From Spirosoma oryzae (GTDB lineage: Bacteria > Bacteroidota > Bacteroidia > Cytophagales > Spirosomataceae), in assembly GCF_003002825.1 (NCBI RefSeq), contig NZ_PVTE01000001.1:372001-436000 (forward strand): 64,000 nucleotides of DNA, read 5' to 3'. The stretch's first letter is position 1, and each line of letters starts with the position of its first letter. Of this stretch, positions 56,132-64,000 are shown piece by piece. The position numbers were made by a program, and so were the translations under genes. The notes beneath the pieces are model-generated. The model searched no databases, was not told the DNA's origin, and was given only the letters and a program-made list of their open reading frames with translations.

Positions 56132-56575
56132 CTAGTTCCTGGCGGGCGTTACGGCCCGGATGGACGCCACGAATGAGTCCACCGTCAGCGACTGCGGGTA
56201 GCCATCCCATTCCTTCAGCACGCGGCCGTCCGGCGCGAGCAGAACCGTAAACGGGAACTTACCCTGCCTGTTGTACTTTTCGGCCAGCGCTTCGTTGTGC
56301 GCTTCCTGCCGGGCGTCCAGTTTGTTTTTCGAGGAACGAGGAAAATCGGCCCGAACCAGCACCAGGTGCTCTTCGGAAAACTGCGTAAACTCGGCCGACT
56401 CAAACACATCTTTTTTTAGTTTGATGCAGGGCCCACACCAGTCAGAGCCCGAAAAATTCAGCAGAATCAGTTTATGTCGCTGCTCGGCTTCGACTCTGGC
56501 CTGTTCGAAATTAAGCTGCCAGCCAGACGTTGTCATCGTCAGCAAGGTCAGTAGTTGGAGAATAAAAGCGTTCAT
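56132..56575 (-). CDS. Thioredoxin-fold protein
   Basis: 147 residues. N-terminal hydrophobic stretch (MNAFILQLLTLLTMTTSG) is a probable signal. The active site is WCGPC at 46-50, after KLILLNFSGSDW. FPFTVLLAPDGRVLKEWDGY includes the cis-proline loop. Likely a periplasmic thiol reductant or oxidant for the neighbours, for example the DUF4266 cysteines. Confidence 0.9.
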   Translation of the reverse strand: MNAFILQLLTLLTMTTSGWQLNFEQARVEAEQRHKLILLNFSGSDWCGPCIKLKKDVFESAEFTQFSEEHLVLVRADFPRSSKNKLDARQEAHNEALAEKYNRQGKFPFTVLLAPDGRVLKEWDGYPQSLTVDSFVASIRAVTPARN

Positions 56576-56611
56576 CGTGCGAAAAGGTAAACAGACGTTT
56601 TTTTTCAGCGT

Positions 56612-57133
56612 CTAGCTGTACACCACCAGTGTACTGCCATCCGTAGCGGTTTTGTATACGGTAAGTCCCCGACTACCGAAGCTGTTCAGTCCCTTACCGG
56701 TCAGGTCGAAGCGCGCCCCGTGTTTTGTGCAATAAAACTCGGTTCTGTTGAAAATAATGGCCTTTTGCGGCTCATGGCTGCATGTTTGCGTAACGGCCAC
56801 GTAGACGCCCGTGCTAACCTGTGCCACAACGATACCACTCTGCGCAACGTAGCCGCCTACCGTCTTCAGTGCGGTCGTCGTACCCAGGTTGATCGTCAGC
56901 AAGCGATTCGTGATCGTACTCAGGTCGACTCCTGCGCTGGTCGTACCCGTTGTCGAGCCAGGTGACGTCGCCGTGCCGCTCGTCCCCGTGGACGTTGTCG
57001 GTGCGGTACTTTGTGGTCCCGGAATGGTCAGTGCATCGACAACCGTATCTTCTTCACGGATACAGGAAGTCATGGCAGCCATCAGGGCAGCCCCCGTAAA
57101 GCCGAGCGATTTCAAAAAATCAAAGCGATTCAT
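56612..57133 (-). CDS. Rieske [2Fe-2S] protein
   Basis: 173 residues. Lipoprotein-type N-terminus (GFTGAALMAAMTSC, Cys24), then a Thr/Ser/Gly-rich linker to ~70 and a Rieske domain with the cluster ligands C118-x-H120 and C135-x2-H138 (TQTCSHEPQ; FYCTKHGARFD). It is therefore a periplasmic or membrane-anchored electron carrier. First gene of the DUF3570/DUF4266/ApbE/thioredoxin series. Its redox partner is not in the window. Confidence 0.92.
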   Translation of the reverse strand: MNRFDFLKSLGFTGAALMAAMTSCIREEDTVVDALTIPGPQSTAPTTSTGTSGTATSPGSTTGTTSAGVDLSTITNRLLTINLGTTTALKTVGGYVAQSGIVVAQVSTGVYVAVTQTCSHEPQKAIIFNRTEFYCTKHGARFDLTGKGLNSFGSRGLTVYKTATDGSTLVVYS

Positions 57134-57298
57134 AGGCAGATGACAGGCAGTAACCTGTTACTGTTAATACGTAGTTCTACTCACCAGCGTTGCACTGGCC
57201 GCCGTTAAAAATTTGTCAGGAGTAGCCGTCCCCTCAGCTTACACTATCGCACAGCCCCATTTGTAGCGCCGACTGCCGGCTCACAGCCATAAATGTGA

Positions 57299-59014
57299 TC
57301 AGCGCTGCGAATCAGCAGGCTGTCGTACAAACTGCTGTAGCACCATGGCGATGCCGACGACGAGCAGGCAACCGATAGCATTCAGCCACAGAAAAGCTGT
57401 CAGGTCGAAATACCAGCTCAGGATAACGAATAGTTCGGCGATGATCGCGGCCCAGAACGTGGCCGTACCGCCGATGGACTTGACGTAGAAAGCAACGACG
57501 AATACGCCGAGCACGACCCCGTAAAACAAGGAGCCCAGCACGTTGACGGCTTCGATCATGCTGCCGAACTGATTAGCAAACTGCGCGACAATGACGCAGA
57601 AAACGCCCCAGCCGATAGTCGACCAGCGGGAGGCATTGAGGTAGTGGGCATCGCTGGCATTGGGTTGAATCAGTCGCCGGTACACGTCGACCACCGATGT
57701 CGATGCCAGCGACGAATACGCCGACGCGACCGATCCCATCGAGGTCAGAAAGATCATGGCGATCAGGAGGCCGATCAGGCCGTGGGGCAGGTAGTCGAGG
57801 ACGAAGCGGAGAAAGACATAGTTGACGTCGTTGGTATCGGCCGAAGGGTTGTTTTTCTTGATCAGCCCAACAATGTCGGCCTTGACGGTTTTCAGGGCCT
57901 CGTCGGTTTGCCGGATTTGGTCGCCCGCCTGGTCCTGCCCGGCTTCGTCGTCCGTCTTCAGCGCCGACTGTAAGTCCAGCACCGCCCGCTGCCGCCGATT
58001 GGTCAGGTTCTGATGCTTGATTTCGGCGACCTGATAGGCACTGGCGTAGGGACTGTTCCGTAGCTTATCGGTTTCCTGCCGGTTGAAAAAAGCGGGCGAC
58101 GGGTTGTACTGGTAGAACACAAATACCAGGATGCCCACCAGCAGAATCAGAAACTGCATCGGTACTTTAAGCAGCCCGTTCATCAGCAGTCCCAGCCGGC
58201 TCTGCCCGATCGATTCGCCCGTCAGGTAACGCCCCACCTGCGACTGGTCGGTACCGAAGTACGACAGTTGCAGAAAAAAACCGCCGATCAGCCCCGACCA
58301 GAGGTTGTACCGGCTGTTGGGGTCGAAATGCAGGTCGATCAGGTTCATCCGGCCGGCTTTCCCCGCCACGTGCAACGCATCGACGAAACCCACGTCGGGG
58401 GGTAATAGTCTGACTGTCAGATAGCCGGCCAGTACCATCGCAAACGCCACCACTGCCATCTGCTGCAGGTGCGTGTATGAAATGGCCTTTGCCCCGCCCG
58501 CCACTGTGTACACCAGCACCAGCCCGCCGATGATGATGTTGGTCCAGTAAATATTCCAGTTCAGAATGGTCGACAGCACCAGCGCCGGTGCGTAGATGGA
58601 CAAGCCCGTCGACAAGCCCCGTTGCAGCAGAAACAGACCCGCCGTCAGCGTACGAACGCGGGTGTCGAACCGGGTTTCGAGGTATTCGTAGGCCGTAAAC
58701 ACCTTTAGCCGGTGAAAAATCGGCACAAACGTAATCGACAGCACCACCATCGCCAGCGGTAATCCGAAGTAGAACTGCACGAACCGCATGCCATCGGTAA
58801 ACCCCTGCCCCGGTGCCGACAGAAACGTGATGGCGCTGGCCTGCGTCGCCATGACCGACAACCCAACGTGATACCACGGCAGCGACTGCCCGGCCAGCAG
58901 GTAGCTATCCAGGTTTTGGCCGTTGCGCGCGCGTTCGGCCCGGCTTCGTAACACCCCGTACAGCACCAGCCCCAGCAACGTGGCACCTAACACCCCCCAG
59001 TCGAGTGTACTCAT
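57299..59014 (-). CDS. Sodium:solute symporter family permease
   Basis: 571 residues with about 13 membrane helices. SSS-family signatures: VLSITFVPIFHRLKVFTAYE, GAKAISYTHLQQ, SQVGRYLTGESIGQSRLGLL. A charged cytosolic insert (~325-385, KIRQTDEALKTVKADIV-like) interrupts the helices. The solute cannot be told. Its ATG overlaps the stop of a 41-residue membrane peptide gene upstream (59011-59136), so they form a unit. Confidence 0.92.
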   Translation of the reverse strand: MSTLDWGVLGATLLGLVLYGVLRSRAERARNGQNLDSYLLAGQSLPWYHVGLSVMATQASAITFLSAPGQGFTDGMRFVQFYFGLPLAMVVLSITFVPIFHRLKVFTAYEYLETRFDTRVRTLTAGLFLLQRGLSTGLSIYAPALVLSTILNWNIYWTNIIIGGLVLVYTVAGGAKAISYTHLQQMAVVAFAMVLAGYLTVRLLPPDVGFVDALHVAGKAGRMNLIDLHFDPNSRYNLWSGLIGGFFLQLSYFGTDQSQVGRYLTGESIGQSRLGLLMNGLLKVPMQFLILLVGILVFVFYQYNPSPAFFNRQETDKLRNSPYASAYQVAEIKHQNLTNRRQRAVLDLQSALKTDDEAGQDQAGDQIRQTDEALKTVKADIVGLIKKNNPSADTNDVNYVFLRFVLDYLPHGLIGLLIAMIFLTSMGSVASAYSSLASTSVVDVYRRLIQPNASDAHYLNASRWSTIGWGVFCVIVAQFANQFGSMIEAVNVLGSLFYGVVLGVFVVAFYVKSIGGTATFWAAIIAELFVILSWYFDLTAFLWLNAIGCLLVVGIAMVLQQFVRQPADSQR

Positions 59015-59136
59015 GACAGCCAGTGCATCAGTACGTAAAACAGACCGATTTCGAGTACCAGGCTACCCAGCACGATCGCGTATAGGTGGGGCCACGAACG
59101 GGCGAAGGGCGGCAGGTCGTCGGGGGTTTCAGTCAT
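59011..59136 (-). CDS. 41-residue single-span membrane peptide, symporter partner
   Basis: Minus strand from ATG 59136 to TGA 59011-59013, sharing the four bases ATGA with the symporter start at 59014. The product MTETPDDLPPFARSW continues as a membrane helix (PHLYAIVLGSLVLEIGLFYV, then LMHWLS). An acidic N-terminus and one hydrophobic span are the form of a small accessory subunit. Coupling and topology support a role in stability or assembly of the symporter; function is inferred. Confidence 0.75.
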   Translation of the reverse strand: MTETPDDLPPFARSWPHLYAIVLGSLVLEIGLFYVLMHWLS

Positions 59137-59253
59137 GGCAAGGCGAGGTTCAGCAAATAGAACGCCGAAAATACGGCAATCGGGGCATATCCTTTGAATT
59201 CGTGGTAAAATGATCTAGGTTAGCAAGCCGGCATTTGCCCGGTCGATACGCCC

Positions 59254-60042
59254 ATGACCCCACAATCCGTTTCTGCCGCCGAACAGCATCTGTTCGATCT
59301 GCGTGGCAAAGTAGCCATCGTCACCGGTGCCAGCAAAGGCATCGGCGAAGATATCGCCCGGTTGTTCGCCCGCTTCGGTGCGAAAGTCGTGGTCAGCAGT
59401 CGCCGGCAGGACGCCCTCGACGAGCTGGCCAGCGACATTCGGGCGCAGGGGGGCGACGCCACTGGTATCGCGGCTCACGTTGGCGACATGGATCAGCTCG
59501 CCCAGCTCGTCGACAAGACCATCGCTACGTACGGTGGCATCGATATTCTGGTCAACAATGCGGCTTCAAACCCGGTATTCGGCCCCTCGCTCGACTGCGA
59601 TGGGCTGGCCTTCGACAAAATCATGCTGGCTAATGTGAAAGCGCCGTTCGAGCTGAGCAAGCTATGCTACCCCAGCCTGAAGGCGCGGGGCGGGGGCAGC
59701 ATTATCATGATGAGCAGCATCGCCGGCGACACCCCCGACCCCGGCCTGGGCATCTACAGTGTCAGTAAAGCCTCGCTGAACATGCTGACGAAGGTACTGG
59801 CGAAAGAATGGGGCCCCGATGGTATTCGTGTCAACGCCATCGCGCCCGGCCTGATCAAAACCAAGTTTTCGCAGGCACTCTGGCAAAACGAAAAAATCCT
59901 GGATCATTTCGTTGGCCGACTACCCATCGCCCGCATGGGCACGACCGACGAAATCAGCCCGTTGGCGCTCTTTCTGGCCTCACAGGCTTCATCGTACAGC
60001 ACCGGCTCCGTGTTTTACGCCGACGGCGGCACAGTAATTTAA
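59254..60042 (+). CDS. Short-chain dehydrogenase/reductase
   Basis: 262 residues. Nucleotide site TGASKGIG (24-31), NNAAS (101-105), catalytic S154/S155, Y168 and K172 (SVSKASL). Ends STGSVFYADGGTVI. Family members with this sequence type often reduce or oxidise hydroxyacyl or sugar alcohol groups; substrate unknown. Divergent from the symporter pair; followed by a 7-base-period hairpin. Confidence 0.93.
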   Translation: MTPQSVSAAEQHLFDLRGKVAIVTGASKGIGEDIARLFARFGAKVVVSSRRQDALDELASDIRAQGGDATGIAAHVGDMDQLAQLVDKTIATYGGIDILVNNAASNPVFGPSLDCDGLAFDKIMLANVKAPFELSKLCYPSLKARGGGSIIMMSSIAGDTPDPGLGIYSVSKASLNMLTKVLAKEWGPDGIRVNAIAPGLIKTKFSQALWQNEKILDHFVGRLPIARMGTTDEISPLALFLASQASSYSTGSVFYADGGTVI

Positions 60043-60051
60043 ACCGGTTTA

Positions 60052-60137
60052 CAGTTTTCGGTTTGCAGTCTACGGTTGTATCCTGACCGAAATTACAACC
60101 ACAAGTCGGCACTCCGTAAACTGTAAACCGAAAACCG
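60052..60137. repeat. Periodic-arm inverted repeat (7-base units) between SDR and DinB genes
   Basis: 60052-60075 pairs with 60114-60137 at 21 of 24 positions. Units are ttttcgg, tttgcag, tctacgg and their inverses. It fills the 107-base spacer between co-directional genes. Confidence 0.85.
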
Positions 60138-60149
60138 ACTACCGACTAT

Positions 60150-60656
60150 ATGCCTGAAGTATGGATGCGGGGGCCGCTACCGGATGTGCCCCCTTTGTTA
60201 CAACCAGTGGCACATGCGCTATTGCAGGCCCGCGAGGAAATTGCGGAACTGATGACCGGCTTTCCCGACGAACTGAGCTGGGTTCGGCCACGCGGGCGGG
60301 GTGGCGAGGTAGCCTCGGTAGGCTTCCACCTGCAACACCTGACCGGCGTCCTCGACCGCACGTTTACCTACGCCCGCGCCGAAGCCCTCTCGCCAGCCCA
60401 ACTCGACGCGTTGACGGCGGAGGGAACACCGGCGGATATACCCGTAGCGGCTCTGGTCGAGCGGTTTAGCCAACAGGTCGACCGGGCGATGCAGCAGTTG
60501 AAAAGCACGGACGAAACAACGCTGACCGACTGGCGGGGCGTGGGCCGTCAGCAACTCCCGTCGACGGTGCTAGGTTTGTTGGTCCATGCCGCCGAACATA
60601 CCATGCGCCACGTGGGCCAGTTATCCGTCACCGCACGGCTACTCCCCGACAACTAA
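60150..60656 (+). CDS. DinB-family protein
   Basis: 168 residues, the usual length of the four-helix-bundle DinB/YfiT family. Metal-ligand histidines appear as GFHLQHLTGVLDRTF and HAAEHTMRHVGQLSVTARLL. Family members include metal-dependent thiol transferases; the role here is unknown. It converges with the quinoprotein gene, with 12 bases between stops. Confidence 0.9.
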   Translation: MPEVWMRGPLPDVPPLLQPVAHALLQAREEIAELMTGFPDELSWVRPRGRGGEVASVGFHLQHLTGVLDRTFTYARAEALSPAQLDALTAEGTPADIPVAALVERFSQQVDRAMQQLKSTDETTLTDWRGVGRQQLPSTVLGLLVHAAEHTMRHVGQLSVTARLLPDN

Positions 60657-60668
60657 CTGTCGGTCAGA

Positions 60669-62789
60669 CTATGGCAGCGCGAAGGCGACGTAACTGTCAC
60701 CTTTTTTTGTACCCAGCTTAGTCCCTCCGCAGGCCACCACGACATACTGTTTTCCGTTGACAGCATAGGTGCTTGGCGTAGCGAAGCCAGCCGCCGGCAG
60801 GGCTGTTTGCCAGAGGAGTTTACCCGTTTTTTTATCGAAAGCCCGGAACATGCCGTCTTTCGTAGCGGCAATAAACAGAACCCCGCCCGCCGTCACGACC
60901 GGGCCGCCGTAGTTTTCGGTTCCCGTTGGCGGAATACCTTTCGCGGTCAACTCGGGCAGTTCGCCTAATGGCAGTTGCCAGCGATGTTCGCCCGTGTTCA
61001 GGTCGATCGCCGTCAGCGTACCCCAGGGCGGTTTGATACCGGCGTAGCCTTTACTATCCAGAAATTTGTTGTAGCCGTTGAATTTGTAGGGAACGTACGG
61101 CTCCTGTTGCCCCGCTGCAACTGGGGTAGCTTCACTTTTTTCATCGCCAAACAAAAACGCCAGCAGCGCCTGTTTTTCCCCAGCTGATAGCGTTGGGAAA
61201 CCCGGCATCATGCCCTTCCCGTGCCCAATCAGGTTCGACACATACGCCCGGTCGCGCCGTTGGCCGATGGCCACCAACGATGGGTAGCCACTCGCAACAT
61301 TTCCCTTCCGTTCGGGGCCGTGACAGGTCTGGCAATTAATCGTATACAGGCGGTGGCCGGGGCTCAACTGTGCCAGCTCATCGGCTTTGGGCGTCGGGCG
61401 CAGGCTGAACAGCCAGGCCATTTCGTTCGCATTGACGTACAGGATTCCGTCCGGGTCGACAGCGGCTCCCCCCCATTCCGCGCCCCCGTCGGCGCCCGGC
61501 AACACCAACGTTGGCGTCAGACTTAGCGGCACGTAAGCCCCCTTACGCGCCCGGCGAAACTGCGCCAGCAGAGAATCACGGTCGTCGGAATACGGGTTAA
61601 TGTCCGCTTCGGTCAGGGTTTGGCGGGCAAACGGTTTCGGCTTCGTCGGGATCGGCTGGGTAGGCCAGGTAGTTTCTTCGGGTAATGCTGATTTGGGCAT
61701 GGGCACTTCCTGAATCGGGAACAGCGGCTTACCCGTGACGCGGTCGAACAGGTACACATAGCCCTGCTTGGTCACCTGCGCCACGGCATCTACGGGCTTA
61801 CCGTTTTGTTTGACAGTCAACAGGTTGGGCGGTGCAGGCAAGTCGCGATCCCAGATGTCGTGGTGAACGAGTTGCTGGTGCCAGAGCCGTTTTCCCGTGC
61901 GGGCGTCGAGCGCGATCAGGCAGTTGGCGAACAGGTTTTTACCGGCGCGATTCCCGCCGTAAAAGTCGAACGCAGCCGATCCGGTCGGCACGTATAGGAT
62001 ACCCCGCTTCCGATCGACCGACATCCCCGCCCAGCAGTTTGCCCCGCCAACGTCGGTGTTCTTATACGCGTTTTTAGGCCAGCTCTCGTAGCCGTACTCG
62101 CCCGGTCGCGGAATGGTGTGGAATACCCAGGCCAGTTTTCCCGTCCTGACGTTGAATGCCTGAATAGCGCCCGGCGCGGCATCGGCCCCTTCCGATAGAC
62201 GCAACGGCATGACAATCAGGTCTTCGAACAGCGTGCCGGGCGTATTGGAAATAACGAATTTATGCTCGGCCGTCGGCCCCAGACCACGCTTCAGGCTGAT
62301 GTGTCCGTTGCTGCCGAAGTCGCCGATGGGCTTGCCGGTACTGGCATTGATGGCGTACAAGCTGGAACCGTACGCATACAGGATACGAGCCGGAGTAGTA
62401 TCACCCGGCTTGCTGCTCCGCCAGTATACCACCCCCCGATTCGTGCTCAGCGACGACGCCCCTCCCGACTCAGCAAACCGCCAGCGTTCTTTGCCAGTAG
62501 CCGCATCCAGCGCGAATAGTTGATTGGACGCCGTAACCCCGTACAACATACCACCGACGATGATCGAATTGCATTGAACCTGCCCCGAGTCGCCCGTGTG
62601 AAACTCCCAGACTGGCTTTAACTGACTGACATTGTCGGTGTTGATCTGACGCAGCGTCGAATAATGATTGCGGTCGGGTCCGCCCAGGTATTCAGGCCAT
62701 TCCGTGGCCGGGTCGGGTTCGCGGCCTGTCAGCCAGGCAGTCATCCCCAGCGAGCAGAGCAAAGCGCCGAGTATAGCGATGCGGTTCAT
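60669..62789 (-). CDS. PQQ-type quinoprotein dehydrogenase with c-type cytochrome domain
   Basis: 706 residues. An N-terminal signal (ILGALLCSLGMTAWLTG) precedes an eight-bladed propeller (EWPEYLGGPDRNHYSTLRQI, LFALDAATGKERWRF, LWHQQLVHHDIWDRDLPAPP, WGTLTAIDLNTGEHRWQLPL). A cytochrome c domain is inserted near the end of the propeller, with CQTCH at 486-490 and the axial Met in GMMPGFPTLS. This is the arrangement of membrane or periplasmic quinoprotein glucose/alcohol dehydrogenases. Substrate undecided. No PQQ synthesis genes are in the window. Confidence 0.9.
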   Translation of the reverse strand: MNRIAILGALLCSLGMTAWLTGREPDPATEWPEYLGGPDRNHYSTLRQINTDNVSQLKPVWEFHTGDSGQVQCNSIIVGGMLYGVTASNQLFALDAATGKERWRFAESGGASSLSTNRGVVYWRSSKPGDTTPARILYAYGSSLYAINASTGKPIGDFGSNGHISLKRGLGPTAEHKFVISNTPGTLFEDLIVMPLRLSEGADAAPGAIQAFNVRTGKLAWVFHTIPRPGEYGYESWPKNAYKNTDVGGANCWAGMSVDRKRGILYVPTGSAAFDFYGGNRAGKNLFANCLIALDARTGKRLWHQQLVHHDIWDRDLPAPPNLLTVKQNGKPVDAVAQVTKQGYVYLFDRVTGKPLFPIQEVPMPKSALPEETTWPTQPIPTKPKPFARQTLTEADINPYSDDRDSLLAQFRRARKGAYVPLSLTPTLVLPGADGGAEWGGAAVDPDGILYVNANEMAWLFSLRPTPKADELAQLSPGHRLYTINCQTCHGPERKGNVASGYPSLVAIGQRRDRAYVSNLIGHGKGMMPGFPTLSAGEKQALLAFLFGDEKSEATPVAAGQQEPYVPYKFNGYNKFLDSKGYAGIKPPWGTLTAIDLNTGEHRWQLPLGELPELTAKGIPPTGTENYGGPVVTAGGVLFIAATKDGMFRAFDKKTGKLLWQTALPAAGFATPSTYAVNGKQYVVVACGGTKLGTKKGDSYVAFALP

Positions 62790-62850
62790 GTCGGTTCTTT
62801 ACCCCAAAAGTAAACCGATGGCTTTTGCTACCGTTCCGGATCGGGTTCGG

Positions 62851-63579
62851 TTACAACTGTGCTAATCGCCCGCCATCGACAGCCAGCGTCGTACCGTTGA
62901 TGAACCGGGCTTCGTCCGACGCCAGGTAACAGATCGCCGAAGCAATGTCTTCCGGCTTACCGATAGCACCGGTAATTTTCTCTTTACCGCTCTTTACATT
63001 CGGATTGTCCCACAGCATAGGCGTGTCGACGGCACCGGGCGCTACGCAATTGACCCGGACTTTAGCAATGTCGTTTTCCAGCGACAGACCCCGCGTAAAG
63101 GCTTCCATCGCTCCTTTGCTGGCCGCATACGGCACCACATTGGCCGTGGTCTGAAACGCGTGAACCGAACTGACATTGACGATGGCCCCGCCGTTGATGT
63201 GCGGGATTGTCAGTTTGCAGAGCAGAAAAACCGACCGCATGTTCACCGTCTGCACCTTTTCCCAGTCCTCAAGCGACAGGTCTACGATGGGGTCGAAAGT
63301 CATCATGGCGGCATCGTTGACGACTATATCGATTTGCCCCCAGCGTGCGATCGTCTCGTCGACGACGTTCTGAATCAGGCTGGGATCGCTGAGATCGATG
63401 TCGGCAAAAAACGCGTCACTGCCTTTGTCCACGATATACTGAACAACTTCGTGTCCCCGATCGTCGGCGCGCCCGACCACAACCACTTTACCGCCCTCCT
63501 CACCCATTCGCTCGGCCGTGGCCCGACCTATTCCCGACGTTGCACCGGTGACGATGCACACTTTGTTTGTAAAACGCAT
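62851..63579 (-). CDS. Short-chain dehydrogenase/reductase
   Basis: 242 residues. TGATSGIG (11-18), catalytic S138, Y151 and K155 (YAASKGAME). The strand-4 motif is NDAAM instead of NNAG. Ends NGTTLAVDGGRLAQL. A cytosolic NAD(P)-dependent oxidoreductase of unknown substrate. Transcribed in the same direction as the quinoprotein gene, 61 bases upstream of it. Confidence 0.93.
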   Translation of the reverse strand: MRFTNKVCIVTGATSGIGRATAERMGEEGGKVVVVGRADDRGHEVVQYIVDKGSDAFFADIDLSDPSLIQNVVDETIARWGQIDIVVNDAAMMTFDPIVDLSLEDWEKVQTVNMRSVFLLCKLTIPHINGGAIVNVSSVHAFQTTANVVPYAASKGAMEAFTRGLSLENDIAKVRVNCVAPGAVDTPMLWDNPNVKSGKEKITGAIGKPEDIASAICYLASDEARFINGTTLAVDGGRLAQL

Positions 63580-63646
63580 TTTTCAGGTTGTTTTCTGTAC
63601 AAACGGGTCATGTCAGGCAAGTGTTTGCCGTTATAGGGAACAAAAG

Positions 63647-63684
63647 CAGCCGCCCGATTCGGTCGTTACCAAATCGGGCGGCTG
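63647..63684 (-). terminator. Terminator of the OmpA-type gene
   Basis: A 13-bp stem (63647-63659 with 63672-63684) with cttttg on the minus-strand 3' side, about 22 bases past the stop at 63707. Confidence 0.75.
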
Positions 63685-63706
63685 TCCTGAACGGGTCAGG
63701 TCGTTT

Positions 63707-64000
63707 TTACTCGACGGCCAGAATCTTGAATTCGGTCCGTCGGTTTTTCTGGTGCTCGCTTTCGGCGCAGGCAACCCCGTCGACGCAGCCATTGACGATC
63801 TCACTTTCCCCGTAGCCGTGCGCCGACAGCCGGCTGGGCGTGATGCCCCGTGCGACCAGATAGTCCATGGCTGCCCGTGCCCGGTTTTCCGACAAACGCA
63901 TGTTATACGTGTCGGTTGCGCGCGCATCGGTATGAGAGCGCAGTTCGATTTTCATCTTCGGATACTCTTTCAGAATCGCCAGCACATGATCGAGTTCGCG
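63707..64000 (-). CDS. OmpA-family protein, C-terminal fragment (cut by window edge)
   Basis: 98 residues to the right edge; the start is outside the window. The OmpA/MotB peptidoglycan-binding motif is visible: IELRSHTDARATDTYNMRLS, NRARAAMDYLVARGI, SAHGYGESE. An insertion with two Cys (VNGCVDGVACAESE) and the ending NRRTEFKILAVE follow. Anchors the outer membrane to the cell wall. Its 5' part probably carries a barrel or other domain. Confidence 0.92.
   Translation of the reverse strand, partial: RELDHVLAILKEYPKMKIELRSHTDARATDTYNMRLSENRARAAMDYLVARGITPSRLSAHGYGESEIVNGCVDGVACAESEHQKNRRTEFKILAVE

Overview
The window is a chromosomal segment from a member of the Bacteroidota, most probably a Spirosoma-like member of the Cytophagales. 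The evidence is a C-terminal type IX secretion sorting domain on the subtilase at 49819-51471, several TAnnTTTG promoter boxes (for example before gyrA, gap and menD), families typical of the phylum (prokaryotic CCDC81-type HU domain plus SPOR, DUF3570/DUF4266 pair, DUF2911, many TPR lipoproteins) and little use of strong Shine-Dalgarno sites. The assignment is by family recognition and no search was run. No tRNA, rRNA, insertion sequence, prophage or CRISPR array was seen.

Layout. 1-6736 (minus): N-terminal piece of a D15/BamA-like outer-membrane protein, then an operon of a giant TPR protein, a beta-barrel protein and an HU-SPOR membrane protein. 6844-8700: M61 peptidase. 9072-13457: ECF sigma factor, acyl-CoA dehydrogenase, PIG-L deacetylase, NodS-like methyltransferase and a convergent GT2 glycosyltransferase, possibly one glycolipid pathway. 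13610-14490: Xre-RES toxin-antitoxin pair. 14751-18902: gyrA and a TPR protein. 18903-22264: AT-rich stretch holding only an XRE regulator and dapD. 22265-28250: gap, trmB, folC, a TonB-like protein and menD. 28383-35881: TPR lipoprotein, ATP-grasp enzyme, leucyl aminopeptidase, esterase, PAS histidine kinase. 36122-43269: dnaK, DUF937 protein, NuiA-like nuclease inhibitor, rplT, rpmI, infC, thrS. 43414-48962: TPR lipoprotein, SAM methyltransferase, and a three-gene coiled-coil / membrane / Ppx-GppA-like module. 49185-53630: lipoprotein, T9SS subtilase, small secreted protein, NUDIX hydrolase, DUF2911 protein. 53699-57133: extracytoplasmic redox cluster (DUF3570, DUF4266, ApbE, thioredoxin, Rieske). 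57299-59136: sodium:solute symporter preceded by a 41-residue membrane peptide. 59254-64000: two SDR enzymes, DinB, a cytochrome-containing quinoprotein, and the C-terminus of an OmpA-type protein.

The most unusual structure is not a gene. At least twelve intergenic spacers contain long hairpins whose arms are built from degenerate tandem units with a 7-, 8- or (once) 9-base period. Neighbouring spacers tend to carry the same unit: thrS, the SAM methyltransferase and the membrane coiled-coil gene are each flanked on both sides by related hairpins. One arm runs into the signal-peptide codons of a lipoprotein. I know of no name for this family. Other spacers hold perfect palindromes with 17-28 bp stems that look like bidirectional terminators.
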